Made by a program: the position numbers and the translations under genes | NCBI GenBank assembly: GCA_030424595.1 | Contig: JAUHWG010000034.1 | Location: forward strand, 37,338 to 101,337 | From: Polyangia bacterium | GTDB taxonomy: Bacteria > Myxococcota_A > Polyangia > Nannocystales > Nannocystaceae | Reading direction: 5' to 3' | Length of the DNA: 64,000 bases | The notes under the pieces: model-generated | What the model saw: only the letters and a program-made list of their open reading frames with translations | What the model was told of the DNA's origin: nothing | Database searches by the model: none | Shown: positions 35,688 through 44,899 of the stretch, one piece after another | Layout: each line of letters opens with the position of its first letter | Numbering within the stretch: the first letter of the stretch is position 1

Positions 35688-37985
35688 ATGCCCCGCCCCG
35701 TCGCCAGCGAAGCCTCCGGGAGCGTCGGGGCTCGGGTCGCCGAGCTCCTGCGATCGTTCTTCGCGGAGGATCCCGGCGACCAAGAGGGGAAGACGCCGAC
35801 CTCCTTCGACGCTGCGGTGCAGATGGTCTCGTCATCGCTCGACCGCTGGCGCTCGAGCAGCGGGGTGATCCGCTTCACCCAGGCGGCCCGGCGCGACCGA
35901 CTCGTCGGCGTCGGCGTGAGCGTGGAGGTCGTCGCCCCGCTCGGCGGCCTGACCCGGCTGCGGGCGACCACGGCCCGGATCCGGCTCGGCGATCAGGTCG
36001 TCGACGAGGTGCCGATCGAGGGCCCGCAGGTCCGGGCCGTCGCGACCTCGGGGGAGCCTGGGATCTACCAGGTGATCGTCGACGCCCTCGACCGCCGCGG
36101 TCGGGTCGTCGGCTGGGGCAGGGGCCAGGTCGCGCCGATCGTCCAGGTCGTCGGCGCGACCCCGACCGCGGCGGTCGACGCTGCGCTGCTCCTCGGCGAG
36201 ACCGCCCGCGATCTCGCCCCGCTGCGCGAGCTCAGCCTCCGGGGCTGGGCCTTGGCCTTCTTCGATCTCCACCCAGAGGATCGCCAGGAGGCGATCCGGG
36301 CGGCGCTCGCCCAGCACCGTCTGCCGCGCTCGGCGATCCTCGTCCACCCGCGCTCCGACGTCGAGTTCAAGACCCTCGGGATCGACTTTCACGATCTCTT
36401 CGCCGCGACCCGGGTCCGCAGGATCCGCGCCGACGGGGTCCCGCTGGTCCTGATCATCAGCGATGAGAGCGAGGTCTGGGGGCGCGCCTGCGCGGCCGAG
36501 GGGATCGCCAGCGCCGATCTTACCGAGCTGGTCGAGCGCCTGCGCCGGAGCGACGGCCTCGACGCCTGGACCGCGTCGGCCGAGGTCTTCACCCGCGCGT
36601 TTTCGGCGGCCTCGCCGATCCAGTGGCGCCTCGACACGCTGAGCGGGGCCGAGGCGGTCACCGGCAATCAGGTCTCGATCGAGCTCGACAATCGGCGGGC
36701 GCGGGAGCGGCTCTTCGAGCTCGTCGACGGCGCCCGCAGCAGCCTCCACCTCCAGTTCTACATCCTCCACGCGGGGAGCTTCACCGAGCGCCTCGCGGTC
36801 CGCCTGATCCGGCGGGCGCGGGCTGGGGTCGCGGTGCGGTTGATCGTCGACGCGCTCTACTCGACCCAGGACGTGCTGGGGATGACCAACCCGGTGGTCT
36901 CGGGGCTGGCGAAGGAGCCCGGGATCGAGATCGTCGCCGCCTCGCCGATCCCCCCTGGCGTCAGCTTCGAGGTCGGGGCGTTCAAGCGTCGCAACCACCG
37001 CAAGCTGGTCATCGTCGACGGGGAGGTCGCGCTGGTCAGCGGCCGCAATTGCGGCGACGAGTACTACACCGGCTTTGACGAGGTGGCGGTGACCGACTGG
37101 ACCCGCCACGAGCGGATCCCCTGGCTCGACGCGCACGTCGAGCTCCGCGGCCCCCTGGTCGCGGAGGTCCAGCGGGCCTTCGTCGAGACCTGGCGCCGCG
37201 GCGCGGGGGAGAGGCTGACCTCGACCGCCGGCGACGGAGGCGACGGAGGCGACGGAGGCGAGAAGGGCGAGAAGGGCGAGAAGGGCGAGAAGGGCGAGAA
37301 GGGCGAGGCGGGCCAAGGGGCGGGCGATCCCCTCTTCCCGCCGCCCTCGACCGCCGGGTCGACGAAGGCCCGCCTGATCCTCCACGAGGGCCTCGTCGAC
37401 ACCAACACCCTCGGGGTCTACGAGGCGATGATCGACGGCGCCGAGCGGCACCTCTACATCCTCAACGACTTTCCGATCCTGGGCAGCCTGATCGACGCGC
37501 TCCGGCGGGCGCTGGCCCGCGGGGTCCGGGTCACGCTGCTCACGGGCTCGGCGGTGACCCGCCGCGGCGACGGCGAGATGCTCCCAGGTCCCCTGCCTCG
37601 GGTGCTCTTCGAGTACATGACCAAGCATCGCCTGGAGCCGCTCATCCGCGCCGGCGCCGAGGCCTACGAGTACACGACCCCAGCCCTGCCGGAGATCGTC
37701 GCGGTGGGCGGGGTGATCCGCCCCTATGTGCACGCCAAGGTGATGAGCGTCGACGGCGTGCTCGCGAGCGTCGGCTCGGCGAACCTCGACGTCACCGCCA
37801 GCTACTGGGAGGACGAGGCCAACGTGCTGATCGAGGACGCGGCGGTGGTCGGCGAGCTCGAGCGGGCGCTGGAGGGGTTCATCGCCGGATCCTATCGGCT
37901 GGAGCTCGACTCCGACTATTGGCGACGGGAGGCCCGGCAGCGCGAGGTCATCTCGAAGCTCTGGCCAGAGACGCTCTATTCCTAG
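35688..37985 (+). CDS. Phospholipase-D/cardiolipin-synthase-like protein with collagen-like insert
   Basis: 765 residues. Two HKD motifs define the PLD superfamily: NHRKLVIVDGEVALVSGRN (His437) and HAKVMSVDGVLASVGSANLD (His682). Between them, residues about 517-545 form a Gly-X-Y tract (GDGGDGG then five GEK triplets) encoded by 9-bp repeats. The N-terminal 300 residues hold a beta-domain (VGVGVSVEVVAPLGGLTRL) and an alpha/beta segment (GWALAFFDLHPEDRQEAIR, VHPRSDVEFKTLGID) that recalls App1-type phosphatidate phosphatases but lacks a clear DxDxT motif. No signal peptide is seen. It likely acts on phospholipids; phosphatidyl transfer or hydrolysis are both possible. Confidence 0.85.
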   Translation: MPRPVASEASGSVGARVAELLRSFFAEDPGDQEGKTPTSFDAAVQMVSSSLDRWRSSSGVIRFTQAARRDRLVGVGVSVEVVAPLGGLTRLRATTARIRLGDQVVDEVPIEGPQVRAVATSGEPGIYQVIVDALDRRGRVVGWGRGQVAPIVQVVGATPTAAVDAALLLGETARDLAPLRELSLRGWALAFFDLHPEDRQEAIRAALAQHRLPRSAILVHPRSDVEFKTLGIDFHDLFAATRVRRIRADGVPLVLIISDESEVWGRACAAEGIASADLTELVERLRRSDGLDAWTASAEVFTRAFSAASPIQWRLDTLSGAEAVTGNQVSIELDNRRARERLFELVDGARSSLHLQFYILHAGSFTERLAVRLIRRARAGVAVRLIVDALYSTQDVLGMTNPVVSGLAKEPGIEIVAASPIPPGVSFEVGAFKRRNHRKLVIVDGEVALVSGRNCGDEYYTGFDEVAVTDWTRHERIPWLDAHVELRGPLVAEVQRAFVETWRRGAGERLTSTAGDGGDGGDGGEKGEKGEKGEKGEKGEAGQGAGDPLFPPPSTAGSTKARLILHEGLVDTNTLGVYEAMIDGAERHLYILNDFPILGSLIDALRRALARGVRVTLLTGSAVTRRGDGEMLPGPLPRVLFEYMTKHRLEPLIRAGAEAYEYTTPALPEIVAVGGVIRPYVHAKVMSVDGVLASVGSANLDVTASYWEDEANVLIEDAAVVGELERALEGFIAGSYRLELDSDYWRREARQREVISKLWPETLYS
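37241..37313. repeat. 9-bp coding repeats (collagen-like tract)
   Basis: Copies of GACGGAGGC are followed by five copies of GAGAAGGGC. They encode GDG and GEK triplets between the two PLD half-domains. Confidence 0.85.
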
Positions 37986-37991
37986 AGCTGA

Positions 37992-38017
37992 GCGTGCTGG
38001 CGGGGCGTGCTGGCGGG
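37992..38017. repeat. 13-bp tandem duplication after the PLD gene
   Basis: GCGTGCTGGCGGG is present twice head to tail, 6 bases after the PLD-like gene's stop codon. A small hairpin GCTCT/AGAGC spans that stop codon. Confidence 0.6.
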
Positions 38018-38184
38018 CTCGGCTCGGTCGAAGCTCGCGCGGCCCGGCCGCTGCGGCCCGGTGAGGGGGTTCGTTGCGCGGCGGAGTCCACCCCAGGCCG
38101 CGTAGGGCTTAGGGCGTAGGGCGTAGCGCGCAGCGCGGTCGACGGGACGGCCCGCACCCTGCGGCCGACACCGCGCGCTTCGTG

Positions 38185-38190
38185 TATGCT
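38185..38190 (+). promoter_or_regulatory. -10 box TATGCT, leaderless promoter
   Basis: TATGCT is followed by CGCGCA and GTG 38197 (6 nt). This argues against the in-frame GTG at 38182, which lies upstream of and partly inside the box. Confidence 0.5.
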
Positions 38191-38196
38191 CGCGCA

Positions 38197-39906
38197 GTGC
38201 CGCTGATCAAGCGCCGCCCGGAGATCATGCTCTTCGCGCCGAGGGCGATCCGGGCGGGCGATGAGTTCGTCGCCAGCCTCCGCCTCTCCTGCGCCGAGGC
38301 GGTCCCGGTGTCGGCGGTCGACGTCGAGCTGCGGGGCGCCTTCACCGGCCAGCTCCGCACTCAGGGCGACGGCGGCATCCATGAGCAGGTGTTCCTCCGG
38401 CAGCGGGCGAGGGTCGCCGAGGAGGGGGAGCTGAGCGCCGGGGAGCACACCTACAAGGTCTCCTTTCGCCTCTCCGACGGGCTGCCCGCGAGCTACGAGG
38501 GCGATGATCTGCGGATCGAGTACGTGATCGCGGTCCACGTCGACATCCCCTGGTGGCCGGACGCGCGGGCCTCCTTCGTCCTGAAGATGGTCGCCGTCGA
38601 GGTCAGCGCTCCGGTCGCGAGCCCGCGGGTCTACGCCTCCGCGGCCGGGGGGGCGCCGGGCTCCAAGCCCTATCTCGAGGTCTCCCTCGGGGTGACCGAC
38701 GTCGAGCCCGGGGGGACGCTCCGCGGCGCGGTCGCCCTCTCCAACACCACCACCAACGATTACCGGGCGATCGAGATCGCCCTCGTCGGCGTCGAGTCGA
38801 TCGAGCTCCGCAGCGGTCGACACACCCATCACCGCAAGGCGCGGAGCTGGCGCTTGCCTGTCCAGGTGGTCGCGGAGGGGGAGCCGCAGCGCTTCAAGCT
38901 GAGCCTGCCGGAGACCCTGGTCCCGGCGTTCAAGCTCGGCGTCGTCTCCCTGCGGTGGTTCCTCGACGTCCGGGCGAAGGTCGCCTGGTCGCGGGATCCC
39001 GAGGTCTGGATCCCGCTGACGGTCCGCGCCTCGGGGGTGATCGAGGAGGGCGACGTGCGAGCGCCGCTGGCGGTCGGCTCGGAGCGGGTCAGCCTGGTCT
39101 GGAGGAGCGTCGCCGAGGCTCGGGGCCTGGTCTTCGCCGACGGCGTGCTCCGCTGGCGCGGCGGGGACGTCGAGCTGGCGGTCTCTCGCGAGCATCGCGG
39201 GCGCGAGGGGGGCGTGCTCCGCGGGGCGCTGGCCTTCCCGGAGCTCGGGATCGGCCTCAGCGCGGAGAACGGAGCGCTCACGAGCCGCGATCCCGATCAG
39301 GCGAGGTGGCTGAGCGCGCAGCTCGGGCCGCCGCTCACGGTGCTCCTGCCGGCCCAGGCCGACGACCGCGGCCTGGTCTTTGAGCTCCGCGACTCCGGTC
39401 AGGACCGCAGCACGCTGCTCATCTTCGTCGACGGCCTCCTGGCCCTGGCCAAGGCGCTCGATCCTCTCCTCACAGAGGTGCCGCCGCCGAGCTCGATGGT
39501 CGAGCTCGTCCCCGCCTGGGCCCGCGCTGCCCAGGCCTTGGGCCTCCGCCTCCGCCCCGGGCCGATGGTGCTCCGCGGCCGCGTCGACGGCTGCGCGATC
39601 GAGGTGAGGACCGGCTGGGACATCCACGGGCTCCCCGATCAGACGATCTTCGAGCTCACCCCCGGGCGACCGATCGACGGCCGCTATCACCTCTCCTGGT
39701 TTCAGGGGGAGGCGCTGCCGGAGTCCAAGCTCCCGCTCGCCGAGCTGGTCTCGGGGGAGCGGGCGCGGGCCCTCGACATCTCGGCGGACTCGGTCCGCAT
39801 CGACCTCCGCGGCGCGCTCGAGGATCCCGAGGCCGAGCGGACTCGGATCACTGCGCTGGTCGAGGTCGGTAGGCGCCTCGAGGGGCGGCGCGGCGGCTAC
39901 CGCTGA
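38197..39906 (+). CDS. Arrestin-fold-like protein
   Basis: 569 residues from GTG 38197. Residues 1-280 are two consecutive beta-sandwich domains with the arrestin/Spo0M flavour: IMLFAPRAIRAGDEFVASL, VSAVDVELRGAFTGQLR, GEHTYKVSFRLSDGLPASYEG, IEYVIAVHVDIPWWPDARAS, then LEVSLGVTDVEPGGTLRGAV, TNDYRAIEIALVGVESIEL and LRWFLDVRAKVAWSRDPEV. The sequence of an N-domain ending in a conserved WPD-type turn and a C-domain that repeats the theme is what I base the call on. The C-terminal 280 residues are a separate alpha/beta region of unknown type. Arrestin-like proteins are trafficking or signalling adaptors; a bacterial role is unproven. Confidence 0.6.
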   Translation: MPLIKRRPEIMLFAPRAIRAGDEFVASLRLSCAEAVPVSAVDVELRGAFTGQLRTQGDGGIHEQVFLRQRARVAEEGELSAGEHTYKVSFRLSDGLPASYEGDDLRIEYVIAVHVDIPWWPDARASFVLKMVAVEVSAPVASPRVYASAAGGAPGSKPYLEVSLGVTDVEPGGTLRGAVALSNTTTNDYRAIEIALVGVESIELRSGRHTHHRKARSWRLPVQVVAEGEPQRFKLSLPETLVPAFKLGVVSLRWFLDVRAKVAWSRDPEVWIPLTVRASGVIEEGDVRAPLAVGSERVSLVWRSVAEARGLVFADGVLRWRGGDVELAVSREHRGREGGVLRGALAFPELGIGLSAENGALTSRDPDQARWLSAQLGPPLTVLLPAQADDRGLVFELRDSGQDRSTLLIFVDGLLALAKALDPLLTEVPPPSSMVELVPAWARAAQALGLRLRPGPMVLRGRVDGCAIEVRTGWDIHGLPDQTIFELTPGRPIDGRYHLSWFQGEALPESKLPLAELVSGERARALDISADSVRIDLRGALEDPEAERTRITALVEVGRRLEGRRGGYR

Positions 39907-39988
39907 GGTCCGTGAGGGGGCGCTGCAGAGGTCTCTGCGGCGGCGCTGGGCCGCTCGCACAGGAACGTCGGATCATGGGATCATGGGA

Positions 39989-40921
39989 TCATAGGAGCGA
40001 GCAGCGCCCGAGATGCTCATAGCCGGCGGGCGCTTGCCCCGGCTCAAACCACGGCTGACAGGACACCTCTGGCGCTCCGGTGCATGCATTCGGGAGGGTG
40101 TGATCACAATAGAGCGAACAGCACATGAGCCCCTCGCACATTGGGACCTCGGCGCCATCGATGCACGCGAGCCCAGCCTTGCAACCGTTGACATATTCAC
40201 AGGGCTCGCCCTGGTCGGCCAGGTAGTTGGGCTCGATGACACACAGGCCCCTGTCTTGGTCGAAGATGCACATCCAGCCAGGCTCACAGTCCTGCAGGAG
40301 CGGGTCGCAGCGCGGAAGGCAGAGGTTGAGCACTCCCTCGTTTGTGATCGCACAGGACGTCCCCTCGGCGCAGAGCGGCGCGTCGAAGGAGCCCCCGCAG
40401 AGGCTCACGCAGGTCCCTGTCTGCAGCTCCGCGTCGATGTGCCAACACATCGACCCAAGCTCGCAGCTGTCATGACCGCTGCTGATGTTCCCCTCAAACG
40501 TGCACGGGTCCCCGGGCTCGTCCGGGCCGACGGGGACGCAGCGCGTGTCATTCCAAGAGGCACCACCGTCATTCGCCCATGCCGCGCATTTCTCCCCCTC
40601 TGGGCAGTCCTGGGACCATACGTCGCATTTTGTGCAGCGGGGAGCTTGGGGGCCGGTCGCGGAGTGTAGACAGTTCGCTCCCACATCGCCACAGTGGAGG
40701 AAGGAGCAGGACTCCGTGTCGTCTGGAGCTGACTCGCCCGCCGAGGTCGACGAGGTCGACGAGGCCGACGAGGCCGACGAGCCCGACGTCGTGCCGACAT
40801 CGGAGCTCTCGACCGCGGTCGCCGAGGTCGTGGATGGATCGACTCCCCCCGCCCTACAGGCCGTCAGGGTCGCGAGCAAGAGCGCGACACATGCGGCGCG
40901 GGGGCTTTCTTCACTCCACAT
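39989..40921 (-). CDS. Cys-rich lipoprotein
   Basis: 310 residues from ATG 40921. The signal peptide ends in the lipobox LLLATLTAC. A Ser/Thr spacer follows (SSASSASSTSSTSAGE). The mature domain has more than twenty Cys in modules such as CSFLHCGDVGANC, CTKCDVWSQDCPEGEKCAAW, CEPGWMCIFDQDRGLC and CEYVNGCKAGLACIDG. This pattern is typical of myxobacterial surface lipoproteins with disulfide-rich modules, and may bind ligands or act structurally. No enzyme motif is visible. The terminal CQPWFEPGQAPAGYEHLGRC closes the last disulfide pair. Confidence 0.75.
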   Translation of the reverse strand: MWSEESPRAACVALLLATLTACRAGGVDPSTTSATAVESSDVGTTSGSSASSASSTSSTSAGESAPDDTESCSFLHCGDVGANCLHSATGPQAPRCTKCDVWSQDCPEGEKCAAWANDGGASWNDTRCVPVGPDEPGDPCTFEGNISSGHDSCELGSMCWHIDAELQTGTCVSLCGGSFDAPLCAEGTSCAITNEGVLNLCLPRCDPLLQDCEPGWMCIFDQDRGLCVIEPNYLADQGEPCEYVNGCKAGLACIDGAEVPMCEGLMCCSLYCDHTLPNACTGAPEVSCQPWFEPGQAPAGYEHLGRCSLL

Positions 40922-41350
40922 AGTACGAGGCTCCGTCGACCGAAGCTACCACGGGACAGTCGGCCTCACCGGGTGGTCACAGTCTATCCAAAAGATGGCC
41001 CTATGCACGGAGGTCGGCGACGAAGTGTCGCTCGTCGAGGCCAAAGCGAGCCGCGGCGGGGTGATCTTCGATCAGCGTAGGCGCGTAGGCGTCATCGTCG
41101 ACAGCCCTCGCGTCGGTACTGCCGAGCGCCGCGCTCTCGGCCTGCACCGCGCGGGGCGAGGGGTGAGGGTGGGCTCCGCGGGAGGACCCTTACCTCGCGC
41201 GGAGACTCGCCGATCCTGTTCCTGTCACCTCAAGCACGCAAGCATTGCCCGTGGCGAGGAGAGCCTTCCCCCACGTGCATGGATCAGCGCTGCCAAGACC
41301 CGGCCGAGGAGGTCTCTCGGTGGGTCGTGAGGTCCGACCTCGCCTCCGCG
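40922..41350. other. Intergenic region, no gene seen
   Basis: About 430 bases between two Cys-rich lipoprotein genes that run in the same direction. Open frames in it lack protein-like composition. I find no strong hairpin or repeat. The upstream control region of 39989-40921 must lie at its left end, but no clear -10 is separable from the start codon (TACTATG). Confidence 0.35.
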
Positions 41351-41965
<615 letters not shown>

Positions 41966-41972
41966 GGCCCGG

Positions 41973-41978
41973 AGGATA
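41973..41978 (-). promoter_or_regulatory. -10 box TATCCT, leaderless promoter
   Basis: On the minus strand TGTATCCT is followed by CCGGGCC and ATG 41965. Confidence 0.5.
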
Positions 41979-42342
41979 CACCGACGAAGGTCGTCTCCAC
42001 GGGGGCTGGAGCCTACGTCTTTGGGCTCCGTGAGGGGTTCAGGGGCGCGCCCGCGAGCCCTTCGCAGGCCCGCCGAGAGTCCTCGAAGATGGCCCTTCGG
42101 ACCGCTTGAGGCGGGGCTCGGGGTCGACGAGGCGGAGAGGAGCGAGGGCGCGCGTCCCCCCGCTGACGCCGCCGCTGCCGTCGTCGGCGACCGCGGAGGA
42201 GCTGAGGCGGGTCTCTCGGGCCGCCCGTAGTCGCGTGCGCAGGCTTGCACGACCGCGGCCTCGCCGAGGTCGAGGAGCCCCTGCGCGGTCGGGCCTCCCG
42301 GCTGGACTTCCCCCTTGCGGTCGCAGAGACTCATGCGAGGCG

Positions 42343-42927
42343 ATGCTCAACCTCCTCTCTCGCGCCATCCTCAAGACGATCCGCTGGCGGATCGAGGGGG
42401 AGCTGCCGGCGCTCGACAAATACGTGGTCATCGGCGCGCCGCACACGTCCAATTGGGACGGTGTGGTCTTCCTCGCGGCGCTCCCCTACCTCAAGATCCG
42501 CCTCCGCTTCCTCTCCAAGCCGGAGAACCTGAGAGGGCTGCGGGGGCCGATCTTCCGCTACTTCGGCGGGATCGCGGTCGATCGCGCGAACGCGAGCAAC
42601 GTCGTCGCCGACATCGCCGCCCAGTTCGCGGCCAACGATCACTTCGTCCTCGCGCTCGGCCCCGAGGGCACCCGCAAGCGCCGCTCCCACTGGCGCAGCG
42701 GCTTCTATCACATCGCCCGCGCTGCGGACGTTCCGGTGCTGATGGTCGCGATCCACTTCAAGGAGCGGCGGATCATCCTCGGTCCGACGATCACGCTGAC
42801 GGGGGATGTGCGGGCGGACATGGACCGGATCCGCGAGTTCTACCGCGATAACTCCTCCGGCGCTGACGAGTCGCTGGTCACGCCGATCCGTCTCCGCGAA
42901 GAGGACGAGCTCGACGCGGCGGACTGA
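42343..42927 (+). CDS. 1-acyl-glycerol-3-phosphate acyltransferase-like protein (PlsC family)
   Basis: 194 residues from ATG 42343, with GAGG 2-5 nt upstream. The acyltransferase motif HxxxxD is present as APHTSNWDGVVF near residue 30, and the glycerol-phosphate-binding motif as LGPEGTRKRRSHWRSGFYHIA. The short length without N-terminal membrane helices is typical of the YihG/PlsC-like cytosolic-face subgroup. It should transfer acyl groups to a lysophospholipid or related acceptor. An ATG at 42333 is in another frame. It is followed by a 14-bp minisatellite and a hairpin, then a convergent gene. Confidence 0.85.
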   Translation: MLNLLSRAILKTIRWRIEGELPALDKYVVIGAPHTSNWDGVVFLAALPYLKIRLRFLSKPENLRGLRGPIFRYFGGIAVDRANASNVVADIAAQFAANDHFVLALGPEGTRKRRSHWRSGFYHIARAADVPVLMVAIHFKERRIILGPTITLTGDVRADMDRIREFYRDNSSGADESLVTPIRLREEDELDAAD

Positions 42928-42980
42928 GCTCCGGCTCGCAGGGTCGTGAAGCCGCGAGCCGTCGCGGCGCGCATCGGCCA

Positions 42981-43150
42981 AAACCAAAGACCAGAAGCCA
43001 AAGACCAGCGACCAAAGACCAGCGACCAGCGACCAAAGACCAGCGACCAAAGACCAGCGACCAAAGACCAGCGACCAAAGACCAGCGACCAAAGACCAGC
43101 GACCAAAGACCAGCGACCAAAGACCAGCGACCAAAGACCAGCGACCAAAG
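42981..43150. repeat. 14-bp minisatellite between convergent genes
   Basis: Nine full copies of ACCAAAGACCAGCG run from 43011, interrupted once by a 7-bp half unit (ACCAGCG), with degenerate units before. Each unit is two related 7-mers. It is non-coding and lies between the PlsC-like gene and the convergent 562-residue gene. Confidence 0.9.
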
Positions 43151-43151
43151 A

Positions 43152-43190
43152 GAAGAGCGCGGAGCTCGTAGACCGAGCCCGGCGCTCTTC
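43152..43190. terminator. Hairpin between convergent genes
   Basis: GAAGAGCGC (43152-43160) and GCGCTCTTC (43182-43190) form a perfect 9-bp stem. The loop has a weaker inner pair. The location suits a bidirectional terminator. Confidence 0.45.
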
Positions 43191-43210
43191 GTCGCGGGTC
43201 TAGGCGCGGC

Positions 43211-44899
43211 CTACTTGACCCGGTTGCCGCCCATCTCGTTGTTGAAGATCCAGGCGACGACCTCGCCGATGTCGAAACGATCGCTCATGTAGGAGTGGAT
43301 CGTCGCCGCGGCCGAGCCGGCGCGGCGGAGATCGGTGCGGGCCTGGACCATCCGCCCAGCCCGCTCGCGCCAGGTCTTGAGGTTGCTCGGGCGGAGGTCG
43401 ACCCAGCCCTTGCGGGCCCAGACGTCGACGGAGTCGCCGCTGAGGGCGACGGTCGTGCTCCGGCCGAGGAGCTCCGGGACGTTGATCCGCGGGCCGCGGA
43501 GGAGGGTCTTGCCGTCGGGCATGAGCACCGGGATGCCGATCGAGGGGGCGAGGCGGCCGACCTGGGTCGGCGTCAGGGCCTCGGCCATCTCCTGGACGCC
43601 CTCCGTGGTCGGGCGGGTGTCCTCGCTGATCGCCGTCAGCGAGCCGTAGACGTGGTAGAGGAGCGCGCCCTCAAAGAGGAGCTTGGAGAGCTCCGGCGGG
43701 CCCAAGCGGCCGAGGGCGATCGACGGGGCGGCGTCGCCCTCTTCGAGCGAGGCCTGCTCGACCGACTCCAGGTCCTTGAGCGCGACCCCGCGGACGAGCC
43801 CGGCCTTGTAGCTCGGGTCCAGGACCGCGCCGTCGAGGGCGGAGATGATGTCGCGCCCTGTGGTCGCGCCGCGGAGCTCGCGGACGACCAGCGCCGCGAT
43901 CTCCTCCGGCGTGACGTACTCCATCTGGCCGAAGGCGGTGATCGCCGAGAACTCGCCGCGGGTGAAGACGCCGTTCTCGCCGGTGTCGACGATCGCGACC
44001 CGGAGCTCGCCGTCATTCTCGTAGCTGTCGGCGGAGTCGCGCAGCTCCAAGCGCTCGCCGGCGCTGAGGCTGACCTCCTGCGGCCGGTAGAGGTCGGAGT
44101 TTTGGTGCTTGTCGCTGACCTTGCGGACCTCGACGGCGCGGTAGCCGATCATCGCCGCCGGCTTGACCTCCTTGACGATCGGCGCGCCCGGGGTCCGGGC
44201 GAGGAGGAAGAGGAGCCCGGTGTGGCCGAAGGCCGCCTCGTTCTTGGCGAGGAGCTTCTGCGAGGGGCGATCCTCGGAGTGGGTGTAGGGGATGTTCATC
44301 CCCATGCCGCCGGTGCCGGTGGTGCCGACCTTGAGGTACACGCGGGTGCCGTACTCGGTGGTCGAGCGGTGGACAAAGCGGACGTGGCGGATGAGCTGCG
44401 GGACCGACTGCGAGAGCAGGAAGGTCTCGAGGTCGTCGGTGCCGGCCGGATCAAAGCCGTCCTCGCCGATCCACTCCTGGACCTTGGCCGCACCGTCGAA
44501 GATGTCCTGGTAGGAGAAGCCGGTCGCCGTGTTGACCGCGTCGACGATCACCTCGGGGCGATGGTGACGGATCATCTGGACCAGGTGGTTTTCGCGATAG
44601 GCGACCTCGAAGTCGCCGTAGACGGCGCCCAGGAGCGCTGCCCGGTGCTCCTTCGCGCTCAGGAGCTGGCCCCGGCTGGTGTGGGCGAGCTGGGCTGAGA
44701 CGAAGAGGTTGCCCCACGCGGGGACAAAGCAGACGTCATCACCGAACTCGGCCTCGAAGCGGGCGCAGGCGTCCCGCGCCTCCTGCTCGAGCAGGGAGCC
44801 GACGACGATACGCCGCGGGCTCATGACCTTCACGATGTGACGGACGACTTGGGTGCCGACAAGGCCGGCTCCGCCGAGGATCATAAAGTCGTGGTACAC
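43211..44899 (-). CDS. Rossmann-fold NAD(P)-binding protein of unknown function
   Basis: 562 residues from GTG 44899, preceded by GGAGGG 3-5 nt upstream. The N-terminus has the nucleotide-binding loop MILGGAGLVGTQVVRHIV, like SDR/epimerase or saccharopine-type oxidoreductases. Further Rossmann-like features are PRRIVVGSLLEQEARD and PEVIVDAVNTATGFSYQDI. Later blocks (STTEYGTRVYLKVGTTGTG, GMGMNIPYTHSEDRPSQKL, PGAPIVKEVKPAAMIGYRA) look like a substrate domain. The last 150 residues (LTPTQVGRLAPSIGIPVLM, VDVWARKGWVDLRPSNLKT) are unfamiliar. It is cytoplasmic, with no signal peptide. It could be a dehydrogenase or reductase of a rare family. Confidence 0.65.
   Translation of the reverse strand: MYHDFMILGGAGLVGTQVVRHIVKVMSPRRIVVGSLLEQEARDACARFEAEFGDDVCFVPAWGNLFVSAQLAHTSRGQLLSAKEHRAALLGAVYGDFEVAYRENHLVQMIRHHRPEVIVDAVNTATGFSYQDIFDGAAKVQEWIGEDGFDPAGTDDLETFLLSQSVPQLIRHVRFVHRSTTEYGTRVYLKVGTTGTGGMGMNIPYTHSEDRPSQKLLAKNEAAFGHTGLLFLLARTPGAPIVKEVKPAAMIGYRAVEVRKVSDKHQNSDLYRPQEVSLSAGERLELRDSADSYENDGELRVAIVDTGENGVFTRGEFSAITAFGQMEYVTPEEIAALVVRELRGATTGRDIISALDGAVLDPSYKAGLVRGVALKDLESVEQASLEEGDAAPSIALGRLGPPELSKLLFEGALLYHVYGSLTAISEDTRPTTEGVQEMAEALTPTQVGRLAPSIGIPVLMPDGKTLLRGPRINVPELLGRSTTVALSGDSVDVWARKGWVDLRPSNLKTWRERAGRMVQARTDLRRAGSAAATIHSYMSDRFDIGEVVAWIFNNEMGGNRVK

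Noticed and set aside
42981..43150. CRISPR-like repeat array
   Set aside because: Units are 14 bp head to tail with no unique spacers. It is a minisatellite.
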